Below are positions 45,256 to 54,028 of a DNA stretch of 64,000 bases, one piece after another. This stretch comes from Myceligenerans pegani. GTDB lineage: Bacteria > Actinomycetota > Actinomycetes > Actinomycetales > Cellulomonadaceae. Numbering within the stretch: the stretch's first letter is position 1; each line of letters opens with the position of its first letter. The stretch lies in NCBI RefSeq assembly GCF_014892515.1, contig NZ_JADBGR010000109.1, forward strand, positions 95,001 through 159,000, given 5' to 3'. Under the pieces are notes generated by a model. That model saw only the letters and a list, made by a program, of their open reading frames with translations. It did no database searches and had not been told where the DNA came from. Both the position numbers and the translations under genes were made by a program.

Positions 45256-45371
45256 CCCCCGACCCGGCCGCGACGTCGGGGGCGCGGCCGGCTGTCTCAG
45301 GCGAGGAGTCACACGCACGGCCACCCCGAGCACGGCCCAGCACGAACAGGCCGCGGGAGCGATCCTCGCAG

Positions 45372-46106
45372 TCAGGCGAGGAGCCAGGCGGCCGCCGCCC
45401 GGAGGAACGCACGATGGGCTGCCGAGCCGTAGGAGCGGACGTCGTGGCCCAGGCCCGAGTAGACCGTGCGGCCGCCGTGCGCCTCGGCGGCCCAGGCGAC
45501 GGGGTGCACGCGGGCGCCGTCGTCGGCGCCGAAGCCGGACTCGGCCGGACCGCGCGTCGTCAGGAGAACCCGCGAGGACTCGGACACCACGAGATGGCAG
45601 TACCGCTCGTCGTACGCGTCGATCGCGCCGGCGCCGCCCAGGGCGTTGCCGAGTCCGTCGGTGACGGGGTGCCCGGGGACGACGTCGAACACCGCGTCGC
45701 CGATCGGCGGATGCATCGAGACACCGGGGATCCAGCGCCCGCCGAGGATCGCCTCGAATCCCGGCGCGTCGGCGAAGGTGTTCGCCGCCTGGTGCAGCGC
45801 GAGGATCGCCCCGCCGGAGCGCGCCCAGCCGGCGAGCCGTTCGTGGAACGCCGTCCAGTCGCCGTCGGCTCCGTCGAACTCCGGATCGGTCCGGCCGCGG
45901 CCGGAGTTCAGGACCAGCAGGCCGACGTCGTCCAGGTCATCCAGCGCTTCCTGCCACGTCGAGCGGACCCGCACCACGACGTCGTCGCCCCCTACCGCGC
46001 CCGGTGCGCCGAGGATCCGCGCGACCTCGTGCGAGGTGGCGGCATGGTCGTGCCAGGGGTCCTCGTACCGCCCGCGGCCGGCCAGGACAAGTATGCGCGT
46101 CGTCAC
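45372..46106 (-). CDS. ThuA-like protein (trehalose-utilisation / class I amidotransferase-like fold)
   Basis: 244-aa soluble protein of the ThuA family, which has a flavodoxin/amidotransferase-like fold and often acts in carbohydrate use. Motifs: ILVLAGRGRYEDPWHDHAATS, VGLLVLNSGRGR, GGAILALHQAANTF, ILGGRWIPGVSMHPPIGD, DERYCHLVVS and GLGHDVRSYG near the end. No classical amidotransferase Cys-His-Glu triad stands out. GTG 46106 lies 7 nt after TAGGAT on the minus strand, suggesting a leaderless mRNA. It is followed by the VOC gene in the same direction, but the latter has its own promoter. Confidence 0.88.
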   Translation of the reverse strand: MTTRILVLAGRGRYEDPWHDHAATSHEVARILGAPGAVGGDDVVVRVRSTWQEALDDLDDVGLLVLNSGRGRTDPEFDGADGDWTAFHERLAGWARSGGAILALHQAANTFADAPGFEAILGGRWIPGVSMHPPIGDAVFDVVPGHPVTDGLGNALGGAGAIDAYDERYCHLVVSESSRVLLTTRGPAESGFGADDGARVHPVAWAAEAHGGRTVYSGLGHDVRSYGSAAHRAFLRAAAAWLLA

Positions 46107-46181
46107 GCCGCCGATCCTAGGCGCGCCCGCGACGACGGACCTCCCGCGTCCGTCCCGACCCGATCCTGGTCGGTCATCCGA

Positions 46182-46796
46182 TCACACCGCACGGACCGGC
46201 TGCCGCAGCACCGTGCGGAGCTTCGCGGGCGCGACGCGACGCGGGTCGGAGAGGTAGATCTCGTGGTGGTCGCCGTTGAAGGCCAAGCCATGGGCGGGCA
46301 GGTACTCGTCGTGCAGGCGCGCCAGTGTGGGGCCCTCGTCGTCGTAGGGGCCGACGTGCAGGATCTGCACGCACCGCCCCTCCCGCGGGGCGAACAACCG
46401 CAGACCGGCGAGCGCCGGGTTCGGCTTCTTCCGCGAGACGTCCGCCACCGCGTGCTCGACCGCCGTGCCATCGACCCAGTCCGGCTGCCAGATCATCACC
46501 GTCCACTCCCAGGCCCCTTTGTCGCGGCTGAGGAACACGCTCGGGTCGTCCGCGCGCCACAGCGCCTCCAGGGGGCCGACCACATGGTCGCGGCCGTCCG
46601 CCTTGCCGGCGAACTTCAGCGTGTACGACACCCCGTACACCGCCTCGACCGCCCGCGCGTAGGACTCCGCGGTGTTCGGATCTCCCTCCCCGTCGACCGC
46701 GACGTACCGGAACCCGGGGACCTCGACCTCCACGAACTCCTGGGCGGACGGCGCGTAGAGCGCCCTGTGCGCGGTCTTGACGTCGTACTTCGCCAT
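46182..46796 (-). CDS. GyrI-like small-molecule-binding protein
   Basis: 204-aa stand-alone GyrI/AraC effector-binding-domain protein. The duplicated SHS2-type fold is visible in FRYVAVDGEGDPN, YTLKFAGKADGRDHVVGPLEALW and CVQILHVGPYDDEGPTLARLHDEYL. Members bind hydrophobic cations or hydrolyse electrophiles in some cases; the ligand is unknown here. The family commonly carries a conserved Glu, seen in HDEYLPAHG, after the central loop. GAGGAGG lies just before ATG 46796. It is in the same direction as the ThuA and VOC genes, with a 76-bp gap to the ThuA start. Confidence 0.88.
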   Translation of the reverse strand: MAKYDVKTAHRALYAPSAQEFVEVEVPGFRYVAVDGEGDPNTAESYARAVEAVYGVSYTLKFAGKADGRDHVVGPLEALWRADDPSVFLSRDKGAWEWTVMIWQPDWVDGTAVEHAVADVSRKKPNPALAGLRLFAPREGRCVQILHVGPYDDEGPTLARLHDEYLPAHGLAFNGDHHEIYLSDPRRVAPAKLRTVLRQPVRAV

Positions 46797-46892
46797 CGCG
46801 TCCTCCTCGCCGAGCGGCTCCGGCACCGTCCCGGACGCCTCGCCGCCATCGTAGAGAGGGTCACCGACACCGCCGTCCGACGCCAGGACCGC

Positions 46893-48179
46893 TCACCGCA
46901 GCGGGTCGAACGACCTGATCTCCTCGGGGGTGCTGCCCGTCATGATCCGTGCCGCCAGTGCGCGGCCGGTCGCCGGGCCCAGCACCATGCCCCACATGCC
47001 GTGCCCGCCCGCCACGTACACGCCGGGAGCGGCCGTCGCCCCGACCAGGGGCAGGCCGTCCGGCGTGACGGGGCGCGCGCCCACCCAGACGTCCGCGCGG
47101 TCGTCCAGGTCCACGCCGCGGAGCAGGCCCCGCACGGAGTTCGCGATCGCCTCGACCCGGCGCTGCCGCAGCGGCTCGTCCGGGCCGCGGAACTCCATGG
47201 TGCCCGCGACGCGCAGGCGCCCCTGGTACGGGGTGCAGGCCACGCGCCGCGCCGGGAAGTAGATCGGATGATCGATCGGCTCGCCCTCGACCGGCACCGT
47301 GAACGAGTAGCCGCGGCCCGCCTGCACCGGCGTCCGCACGCCGAACCGCCGGGCCAGCCGCGGCAGCCAGGCGCCGGTCGCGAGCACGACGACGTCCGCG
47401 GCCATCTCGTCGTGGTCGGCGACGGACACGCGGACCCCGCCGCGCTCACCGGTTCGCGCCGGGCGCACGCCGGTCACCGGCGCGTTCGCGACGATCTTCG
47501 CGCCGCGCGCGATCACCGCGCCCGCGAGCGCCTGCACGAAGGGCCCCGGCTCGATGTACCGCTGCCCGCCCAGCTCCCAGACGGAGGTCACGGCCGGGGA
47601 CAGGTGGGGGCCGCCGTCGGGCACCTTCCGCAGCGGGACGTCCTGGCCGGCGGCCGCCACGCCGTCGAGCTCGTGGGCGAACGGGCCGACCTGCTTCGCG
47701 TTCTCGAACGCAACCACCCAGCGCGAGGGATGGGTGTCGGCGTGCACGCCTTCGGCGACGAGCTCGTCGTACGCGTCGAGAGAGGCCTGGGCGATCGGGG
47801 TGAGCGCGTCCATCGCGCGGCGCCAGGCGCCCGGCGTCGCGTGGCGCATGAACCGGGCGAGGAAGGCCCGGAGGCCGGCATCCCAGCGGAACGGGACGGA
47901 GAGCGCGGCGTCGGGGTCGAGCAGGGCGCGCGGGCCGTAGGTCCACAGCGAGGGGTCGGCGAGCGGCATCGCCATGCCGGGCGTGAGCCATCCGGCATTG
48001 CCCCAGGAGGACCCGGCAGCGACGCCCGTGCGGTCCACGACGGTCACCTCCACGCCGCGTTCCTGCAGGTGCCAGGCGGTGGCGAGACCGACCATCCCGG
48101 CGCCGACGACGATCGCGGACTCGGGCGGCCGCCGGCCGGGCAGGGCGCCGGGCCCGGGGGCGGCGGGGTGTGCGGGCAC
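46893..48179 (-). CDS. FAD-dependent D-amino-acid dehydrogenase-like oxidoreductase
   Basis: 428-aa flavoprotein of the DAO/DadA group. The FAD-binding strand is AIVVGAGMVGLATAWHLQERG (about 22-42). SSWGNAGWLTPGMAMPLADP matches the DadA flavin region, and GRGYSFTVPV and the C-terminal PVTPDGLPLVGATAAPGVYVAGGHGMWGM close the active site. Likely substrates are D-amino acids, with electrons passed to quinone, but sarcosine or hydroxyproline epimer oxidation is possible. GTG 48179 is chosen because GAGGAG lies 7 nt upstream. Upstream frame residues are Arg/His-rich shadow. No amino-acid racemase lies next to it. Confidence 0.87.
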   Translation of the reverse strand: MPAHPAAPGPGALPGRRPPESAIVVGAGMVGLATAWHLQERGVEVTVVDRTGVAAGSSWGNAGWLTPGMAMPLADPSLWTYGPRALLDPDAALSVPFRWDAGLRAFLARFMRHATPGAWRRAMDALTPIAQASLDAYDELVAEGVHADTHPSRWVVAFENAKQVGPFAHELDGVAAAGQDVPLRKVPDGGPHLSPAVTSVWELGGQRYIEPGPFVQALAGAVIARGAKIVANAPVTGVRPARTGERGGVRVSVADHDEMAADVVVLATGAWLPRLARRFGVRTPVQAGRGYSFTVPVEGEPIDHPIYFPARRVACTPYQGRLRVAGTMEFRGPDEPLRQRRVEAIANSVRGLLRGVDLDDRADVWVGARPVTPDGLPLVGATAAPGVYVAGGHGMWGMVLGPATGRALAARIMTGSTPEEIRSFDPLR

Positions 48180-48334
48180 GGGATTCTCCTCGGGCGGTGC
48201 GATGGCGTGCGGATGCCCTCTCCGTCGAGCGCGTTGACGGGTCCATGCTCCACCTGGCAGTGGAGGGCCGCGCAACAGACCGTGATAAGGAGTCGGGACA
48301 TCTCGTGAACGTTCGGCGTCGGTCGGCGGGTTCC

Positions 48335-48357
48335 CGCGCAGGTCGGCGGCCTGCGCG
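48335..48357 (-). terminator. Hairpin after the FAD reductase-like gene
   Basis: CGCGCAGG (48335-48342) pairs perfectly with 48350-48357 over the 7-nt loop TCGGCGG, 13 bp beyond the stop codon at 48370. Confidence 0.5.
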
Positions 48358-48369
48358 CCGCCGTGCGGG

Positions 48370-49716
48370 TCAGCGGAACGCGCCGCGGACCGCGGCGCGG
48401 AGCACGTGACTCAGGCCGACCGATCCCTCGTCGAACATCATCGACGTCACCGTCGCCATGGCGGACTGGTCCCGGCCCACGGAGTCGATGGTGAACCGGG
48501 CCCACCTGCTCGACCGCATGAGGCGCTGCCCGAGGCCGCACGTCCGGTGGTGGTGGGCGAACCGTCGCGTGAACGCTCGCTCGAACCCGCGCAGCGTCCG
48601 CAGCGCGCCCGGGCCGCGCAGCGCGTCGGCGCCGCCGGCCGCACGGGCCGCCGCGAGGTGTTCCGCGAGCTGCACGCCGGCGGCCATCGCGTAGAAGATG
48701 CCCTCGCCGGACAGCGTGTTGATCGTCGCCGCCGCGTCGCCGAGCAGCACTGCGGGGTACGGGCGTGCCGTCATCGCCTGCCTGGCGCCGGCGTGGGGCA
48801 GCTGATGGGTGGCCGGCTCGCCGACGTCGGACACGTCGAACCCGCGCCGCCGCAGGTCGGCGACGTAGGCGTCGAACAGCTCGCCCAGCTTTCGGCTCCG
48901 GGTGGCGAGCAGGTCCACCGGGATGCCGATCCCGACGTTGGCCCGGTCGTCCGGCAGCGGGAAGACCCAGCCGTAGGCCGGCAGCAGTTCGTCGATGAAG
49001 TCGAAGCGGAGGGTGTCGCTCAGCACGAGGTCGGGGTGCTTCACCGTGGCGTAGGCGCGTGTGGCGATGATCGTGTGCTTCTTCGCCGGCCGGTCGATGC
49101 CGAGCGCGCGCCGCACGGCGGAGTACGCGCCGTCCGCGCCGACCACGAGGTCGTAGGGCTCGGCGGTGGTGCTGCCGTGCTGTTCGAGGTGGACGACGGC
49201 GGTCGTGGTGCCGTCGGGCACGAGCTTGCCCGGGGCGGACGGGTCGTCGGGCGACACCGCGCCCTCGCCCGGTACCACGCCGCGGACGCCGTCGGACACC
49301 TCGATGCCCTTGAACGAGACGCCCTCGCGGAACCGCGCCCCGGCCGCGACGGCGGCGTCCTTGAGGGCCTCGTCGAGGTCCAGCCGCGGCACGACGTATC
49401 CGCGGAAGTCGCCGTGGGCGATCGTGGAGTCCTCGATGGCGGCGGTCGCGCCGCCGGGACCGGTGATCGCGACGCCGGTCGGGGTGTGGAAGCGCGCGAA
49501 GACCTCGCTCAGGCCCAGGCTCTCCAGGATCCGCCGAGCGCCCGGTCCCATGCCGTCGCCGCAGGTCTTGTCCCGTGGGAAGGCAGCCTTGTCGACGAGG
49601 GTGACCTCGGCGTCGGGCAACTCGCGGCGCAGCGCGATCGCGGTGACGGAGCCGGCGGGCCCGGCGCCGACGACGAGGATGCGGGGCGGACGCTGTCCTG
49701 CGGTGGCGGTGCTCAT
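48370..49716 (-). CDS. Geranylgeranyl-reductase-family FAD oxidoreductase
   Basis: 448-aa flavoprotein of the PHBH/GGR fold. The Rossmann start is ILVVGAGPAGSVTAIALRRE. Next come DKTCGDGMGPGARRIL (FAD and substrate loop typical of GGR), LVVGADGAYSAVRRALG (DG motif), YGWVFPLPDDRANVGIG, and AVLLGDAAATINTLSGEGIFYAMAAG (GD motif). Such enzymes reduce isoprenoid chains or hydroxylate aromatics; substrate is unknown. In actinobacteria, related proteins act on menaquinone or polyprenol chains. ATG 49716 lies 7 nt after TAGTGT on the minus strand, indicating a leaderless mRNA. An insert rich in Asp/Pro/Ser occurs about residues 125-145. It diverges from the MerR gene. Confidence 0.88.
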   Translation of the reverse strand: MSTATAGQRPPRILVVGAGPAGSVTAIALRRELPDAEVTLVDKAAFPRDKTCGDGMGPGARRILESLGLSEVFARFHTPTGVAITGPGGATAAIEDSTIAHGDFRGYVVPRLDLDEALKDAAVAAGARFREGVSFKGIEVSDGVRGVVPGEGAVSPDDPSAPGKLVPDGTTTAVVHLEQHGSTTAEPYDLVVGADGAYSAVRRALGIDRPAKKHTIIATRAYATVKHPDLVLSDTLRFDFIDELLPAYGWVFPLPDDRANVGIGIPVDLLATRSRKLGELFDAYVADLRRRGFDVSDVGEPATHQLPHAGARQAMTARPYPAVLLGDAAATINTLSGEGIFYAMAAGVQLAEHLAAARAAGGADALRGPGALRTLRGFERAFTRRFAHHHRTCGLGQRLMRSSRWARFTIDSVGRDQSAMATVTSMMFDEGSVGLSHVLRAAVRGAFR

Positions 49717-49802
49717 CGAGACGACACTAGCGGGCCGCTGATCCCGCCGGTCGAACTCCGGCGGCGGGATGCGCCCGCACATGGCGGCCGGGCACCATGG
49801 GC

Positions 49803-49824
49803 TTGACCCTCACACGATGTCAGG
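49803..49824 (+). promoter_or_regulatory. Candidate MerR-type promoter/operator
   Basis: TTGACC (49803-49808) overlaps the imperfect palindrome CCTCACACGATGTCAGG (49808-49824; five of six arm bases pair), 16 bp before GTG 49840. The layout resembles autoregulated MerR-family promoters, but the -10 is not clear. Confidence 0.4.
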
Positions 49825-49839
49825 CGGGAGAACTGGACC

Positions 49840-50667
49840 GTGTTGTCCATCGGAGCCTTCGCGCAGATCGGCCAGGTCACTCACCGCATGCTGCGGCACT
49901 GGGACCAGGCCGGGCTGCTCGTGCCCGCACACGTCGACGAGTTCAACGGGTACCGGTCCTACGACCCGTCCCAGCTCTCGCGGCTCCACCGGATCGTGGC
50001 GCTGCGGCAACTGGGGTTCGGGCTGGAGGCCATCGCGGTGGTCCTGGCCGACGACGGGGACGGTGCCGGCGGCACCGGGACCGACGTCGTCCGGATCAGG
50101 GCGTTGCTCGAGGCCCGTCGCGAGGAGCTCGAACGTGAGCACGCCCTCGCGACCATGCGGCTCACCGACGTGGAACGGCGGCTCCGCCTGATCGAGGAGA
50201 AGACCATGACCATCGAGATCATCACCAAGGACCTCCCCGCCGTGCGGCTCGCGGCGCGGACCGTCAACGTGTCGGAGCAGCCGGAGATCGGCGGGGTCGT
50301 CGGGCCCACGTTCGACGCCGTCGGGAAGATCCTGACGGACGCGCACGGCCCCGGCATGCTGGAGACCCCGATCGCCAGGTACGAGATGACCGACGACGGC
50401 ATGACCGCCGTCATCGGCTACGAGTACGGCGGCGAGCCGCTCGACGGCATCGAGATCGTCGAGCTTCCCGCGGCCCCGGAGGCCGCCTGCACCGTGCACG
50501 TCGGGACGATGCAGGGCATCGGGGCGACGTGGCAGGCCCTCCACACCGAGATGGCGGCGCGCGGCTGGGCGCCCTCGGCCGGGGGCCGCGAGCTGTACGT
50601 GCGGGCGGAACGCGAGGACCAGTCCGACTGGGTCACGGAAATCCAGCAGCCGGTGACGCGGGCGTAG
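49840..50667 (+). CDS. MerR-family regulator with GyrI-like effector domain
   Basis: 275-aa transcription activator of BmrR-like layout. The MerR winged helix is at residues 1-72 (LSIGAFAQIGQVTHRMLRHWDQAGLL, NGYRSYD, LSRLHRIVALRQLGFGLEAI). A coiled-coil dimer helix follows (about 85-122), then a GyrI-like multidrug-binding domain (125-275; GPTFDAVGKILTDAHG, VHVGTMQGIGATWQALHTEMAARGW, RELYVRAE). The ligand is probably an amphipathic or cationic drug. GTG 49840 is preceded by GGGAG at about 12 nt. The divergent flavoprotein gene may be a target, but autoregulation is more likely given the palindrome upstream. Confidence 0.9.
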   Translation: MLSIGAFAQIGQVTHRMLRHWDQAGLLVPAHVDEFNGYRSYDPSQLSRLHRIVALRQLGFGLEAIAVVLADDGDGAGGTGTDVVRIRALLEARREELEREHALATMRLTDVERRLRLIEEKTMTIEIITKDLPAVRLAARTVNVSEQPEIGGVVGPTFDAVGKILTDAHGPGMLETPIARYEMTDDGMTAVIGYEYGGEPLDGIEIVELPAAPEAACTVHVGTMQGIGATWQALHTEMAARGWAPSAGGRELYVRAEREDQSDWVTEIQQPVTRA

Positions 50668-50681
50668 TCCCCGGGCCTGCC

Positions 50682-50709
50682 GCCTGCCGCGCGAGGGCAC
50701 GCGGCGGGC
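50682..50709. terminator. Hairpin between convergent MerR and UxaA-type genes
   Basis: GCCTGCCGCG (50682-50691) pairs with 50700-50709 with one G-T pair over an 8-nt loop. It fills the 43-bp gap between two convergent stop codons. Confidence 0.55.
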
Positions 50710-50710
50710 G

Positions 50711-52486
50711 TCAGGTGACCGCGCCGACGTGCCAGGGGATGAACTCCTCGGCGCCGATCTCCAGGTCCTCGCTCACCGTCCGTTCCCCGGACGCGACCGC
50801 GAGGATCAGATCGAGGATCTCCCGCCCGACGTCCTCCAGCGACGCCGTGCCGTCCACGACCACCCCCGCGTTCACGTCCATGTCCTCGGCCATCGCCGAG
50901 TACATGGGCGTGTTCGTGGCGACCTTGATCGAGGGCGTCGGTCGGCAGCCGAACACCGATCCGCGGCCGGTCGTGAAGACGACGACGTTAGCCCCGCCCG
51001 CGACCATGCCCGTCACCGACACCGGGTCGTAGCCGGGCGTGTCCATGAAGGTGAACCCGGCCCTGGGCGCGATCGGTTCCGCGTACTCGTACACGGCGGA
51101 CAGGGGCGCGGTACCGCCCTTGGCCACCGCGCCGAGCGACTTCTCCAGGATCGTGGTGAGCCCGCCGGCCTTGTTCCCCGGCGAGGGGTTGTTGTCGAGC
51201 GTCCCGCCGCCCGCGGCGACGTAGTCGCGCCACCAGTCGATGCGGTCGAGCAGTCTCTTGGCGACGGCGGGCTCCGTCGCGCGCGCCGTGAGCAGGTGTT
51301 CGGCCCCGTACACCTCGGGCGTCTCGGCCAGCACGGACGTGCCGCCGAGGGCAACCAGGCGATCCGAGGCCCAGCCCAGCGCCGGGTTCGCCGTCACACC
51401 CGAGTAGCCGTCGGAACCGCCGCACTCCAGCCCCAGCACGAGCTCCGAGACGTCGCACTCCTCGCGCTCCCGCGCGTCGACGTGCGGCAGCATCTCGCGC
51501 ACGGCGGCGACGCCCGCACGGACGGTCGCCCGCACGCCGCCCGACTCCTGGATGGTCAGCGACCGCACCACGGTGTCGGCGGGGATGGAGGCGAGCAGCC
51601 CGGCATCGACGCCGGTCGCGGGGTCCGCACCGGCTCCCGGGTTCCCGCCGCTACCGGGGATGTCCGACGACGGCGCCCGGCCGGCCGCGTCCTCGGCAAC
51701 GGTCTGCTCCAGGGTCCGGCCCGATGAGGCGCCGGGGGCGCCGAGCGTCGGCATGCCGAGGTCGACGCTCCGGCCCGAGCGGGCCGACAGGGCCGAACCC
51801 GGGACCATCTCGCAGCCCAGGCCGAGCACGAGCAGGCCGGAGACGTTCGGGTGTGCCGCGTGTCCCCGCAGGGTGCGGATCAGCATCCGGCCGCCCTCGG
51901 AGTCGGGCACCATCCCGCAGCCGCTGGTGTGGGTGAGGGCGATGACGCCGTCGACGTTCGGGAACTCGTCGAGGGCGGCGCCGCGGAACTGGTCGGCGAT
52001 CATCTTCGCGGTGGTCGCCGAGCAGTTCACGCTGGTGAGGATCGCGAGGTAGTTGCGCGTCCCGACCCGCCCGTCGGCCCGCCGGTACCCGCGGAAGGTG
52101 GGCCGCTTCCCTTCCGGTCCCGCTGCCGGATCGCGGCGGTCCCTCGCGGGACCACCGTCAGCGCCCGGAGACCCGGGGCCGGCCGGCTCCGGGCCGCTGC
52201 CTCGGCGGAGGGCCAGGGCTGCCTCGTCGTCGAACGCGAGGTTGTGGGTGTGGACGTGGTCGCCTGGGGCGATGTCCGTCGTCGCCATCCCGATGACCTG
52301 GCCGTACTTGCGCACGGGCGCCCGCCGGCCGACGTCGGACACGGCGATCTTGTGACCGCGCGGCACGGCTCGCGTCCCCACGGTCACGTCGGCGCCGCCC
52401 CCGCCGACCACCTCGCCGGGGGCGAGATCCCGCAGCGCGATCGCGACGTCGTCCCCGTCGTTCAGAACCAGGAGCTCAGCCACCAC
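50711..52486 (-). CDS. UxaA-family dehydratase (altronate/galactarate type)
   Basis: 591-aa cytoplasmic enzyme of the UxaA/GarD family. An N-terminal SAF domain (about 1-90; NDGDDVAIALRDLAPGE, IGMATTDIAPGDHVHTHNL) precedes the catalytic part (about 130-590). The latter has GYRRADGRVGTRNYLAI, NCSATTAKMIADQF, HTSGCGMVPDSEG, LGLECGGSDGYSGVTANPALGWASD and FTTGRGSVFGCRPTPSIKVATN. Cys and His in these motifs bind the catalytic metal. Two low-complexity inserts (about 93-130 and 255-300) are absent from typical homologues. Dehydration of altronate from galacturonate would fit the pectin theme, though no uxaB or uxaC gene is seen here. GTG 52486 follows AAGGAAA. Confidence 0.88.
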   Translation of the reverse strand: MVAELLVLNDGDDVAIALRDLAPGEVVGGGGADVTVGTRAVPRGHKIAVSDVGRRAPVRKYGQVIGMATTDIAPGDHVHTHNLAFDDEAALALRRGSGPEPAGPGSPGADGGPARDRRDPAAGPEGKRPTFRGYRRADGRVGTRNYLAILTSVNCSATTAKMIADQFRGAALDEFPNVDGVIALTHTSGCGMVPDSEGGRMLIRTLRGHAAHPNVSGLLVLGLGCEMVPGSALSARSGRSVDLGMPTLGAPGASSGRTLEQTVAEDAAGRAPSSDIPGSGGNPGAGADPATGVDAGLLASIPADTVVRSLTIQESGGVRATVRAGVAAVREMLPHVDAREREECDVSELVLGLECGGSDGYSGVTANPALGWASDRLVALGGTSVLAETPEVYGAEHLLTARATEPAVAKRLLDRIDWWRDYVAAGGGTLDNNPSPGNKAGGLTTILEKSLGAVAKGGTAPLSAVYEYAEPIAPRAGFTFMDTPGYDPVSVTGMVAGGANVVVFTTGRGSVFGCRPTPSIKVATNTPMYSAMAEDMDVNAGVVVDGTASLEDVGREILDLILAVASGERTVSEDLEIGAEEFIPWHVGAVT

Positions 52487-52546
52487 GGCACTTTCCTTCC
52501 ACCCGAAACCACTCCGCGGCCGGTGTCCCGGCCGCGCCCGATCGAG

Positions 52547-52579
52547 CGCGTGGTCGGTCACCGGATGACCGACCACGCG
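52547..52579 (-). terminator. Hairpin terminator after sugar-binding lipoprotein gene
   Basis: CGCGTGGTCGGTCA (52547-52560) pairs perfectly over 14 bp with 52566-52579 around a 5-nt loop CCGGA. It separates the importer operon from the UxaA-type gene. The GGTCGGTCA stem is the same as in the hairpin at 3684-3718. Confidence 0.75.
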
Positions 52580-52603
52580 TCCCGCAGAACCGTCAGCGGA
52601 CAG

Positions 52604-53929
52604 TCAGCCCGCGATCGCGGCGTTGACCTCTTCCATGAACATCGTCGCGGCCTCCTCCGGGGTGATGCGTTCGAAGATCACCTCGGTGTTGACGCGCTCC
52701 ATGATGTCCTGCATCTCGGCCGAGCCGTTCGGCGGCACGGGCGAGGCGTCGACGATCTCGTCGCCGAGGTCCGCCATGAAGTCGGCCACCTGCTTGTCGG
52801 CGTCGGTCAGGTCGTCGGCGATGACCTCGCGCATGTCCGTGTTCGCCGGCAGGCCACGGTCGGTCAGGTTGATCCTGGCGGCCTCCTCGGAGTTGAGCAG
52901 GAAGTCCACGAACTTCGCCGCGGCGTCCGGGTACTCGGTCGTCGCGGACACCGAGTAGAACATGGCCGGCTTGTAGTACATGCCGGTGCGCTCGAACTCG
53001 GTCTCGCCCGGGTACCGCAGCAGCTGGATGTCCTCACCCGAGGCCTCGGAGAGCGCGCCGAGCTGGTTCGACCAGAAGGACGCCATGCCGCCCACGTTGG
53101 TGCCCACGAGCGACCCCTCAGGGCCGGCGTGCTGGTACTCGATCGTCCGGGTGGCGTCCGGCTGGCCGCCGCCGGACATCAGGTCGAGCGAGGTCTGGAA
53201 GAACTCGGCGACCGTCTCCTCGGACACGCCGAGCTCGCCCTCGGGCGTCCACAGGCTCTCGCCCTTCTGCCGGGCGAGGATGTTCAGGCCGGCCTCGTTG
53301 AAGCCGTAGTCCTGGGTGCCCCAGACGCCCTCGCCGGCGCCCTCGGAGACCTTGTTCGCGACGTCGACGTACTCCTCCCAGGTCCACGACGTGTCGTCCG
53401 GGATCTCCACCCCGGCCTCCTCGAAGACGGCCGGGTTCGCCACGATCGCGTAGGCGTTGATCCCGGTGGGGAGGGCGTACTGCGTGCCGTCGATCTGACC
53501 GCCCGCGAGGATGCTCTGGTCGATCTTCGTCGTGTCGATGTCGAGCTCGCCGAGGTCGGCGAGGACGCCGCGCGTCGCGTAGTCGGAGACGTAGCGCTCC
53601 TCCTGCGTCATCACGTCCGGCGTGTCGCCGGCGGCGACGGTGGTCGAGAGCTTGTTCCAGTAGCCGTCCCAGTCCGTGAAGTCCGGGACCACGGTGATGT
53701 CGGGATTCTCCGCCTCGAAGGCGTCGATGATCTCCTGGGTCGCCGCGTGCCGCTCGTCGGATCCCCACCAGGAGAACCGGATCTCGCACGGGCACTCCTG
53801 GGCCTCGACGTCGCCCGTGCCGCCGACGCCGGAGTCGCCGCCGCACGCGGACAGGATCAGGGCGGTGGCGGCGGCACCCGCCGCCACCGCGGCTCCACGC
53901 CGGCCACGCTGAGTGATTGAGGTACGCAT
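52604..53929 (-). CDS. Sugar-binding lipoprotein of ABC importer
   Basis: 441-aa family 1 extracellular solute-binding protein. The lipoprotein signal ends in ALILSACGG (lipobox Cys about residue 29). The mature domain has IRFSWWGSDERHAATQEIIDAFE, VVPDFTDWDGYWNKLSTTVAAG, TWEEYVDVANKVSE and KFVDFLLNSEEAARINLTDRGLPAN, all typical of oligosaccharide-binding proteins. It is unusually placed last in its operon, after both permeases. AAGGAGAG precedes ATG 53929. No ATPase is encoded; a shared MsmK/MsiK-type ATPase elsewhere is expected. Ligand unknown, possibly a pectin-derived oligosaccharide by context. Confidence 0.92.
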   Translation of the reverse strand: MRTSITQRGRRGAAVAAGAAATALILSACGGDSGVGGTGDVEAQECPCEIRFSWWGSDERHAATQEIIDAFEAENPDITVVPDFTDWDGYWNKLSTTVAAGDTPDVMTQEERYVSDYATRGVLADLGELDIDTTKIDQSILAGGQIDGTQYALPTGINAYAIVANPAVFEEAGVEIPDDTSWTWEEYVDVANKVSEGAGEGVWGTQDYGFNEAGLNILARQKGESLWTPEGELGVSEETVAEFFQTSLDLMSGGGQPDATRTIEYQHAGPEGSLVGTNVGGMASFWSNQLGALSEASGEDIQLLRYPGETEFERTGMYYKPAMFYSVSATTEYPDAAAKFVDFLLNSEEAARINLTDRGLPANTDMREVIADDLTDADKQVADFMADLGDEIVDASPVPPNGSAEMQDIMERVNTEVIFERITPEEAATMFMEEVNAAIAG

Positions 53930-54028
53930 TTCTCTCCTTCTCGATGACGAGACGTCGTCGTTTCTGTCGCTCGGAGGTTCGGTTTGCCGTAGGTGCGAAG
54001 ACCTGCCGCGCCCGGAAGGCGCGACGGC

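Noticed and set aside
46160-46185. Another GGTCGGTCA-type terminator near 46166
   Set aside because: GGTCGGTCATCC is present but no matching TGACCGACC arm follows.
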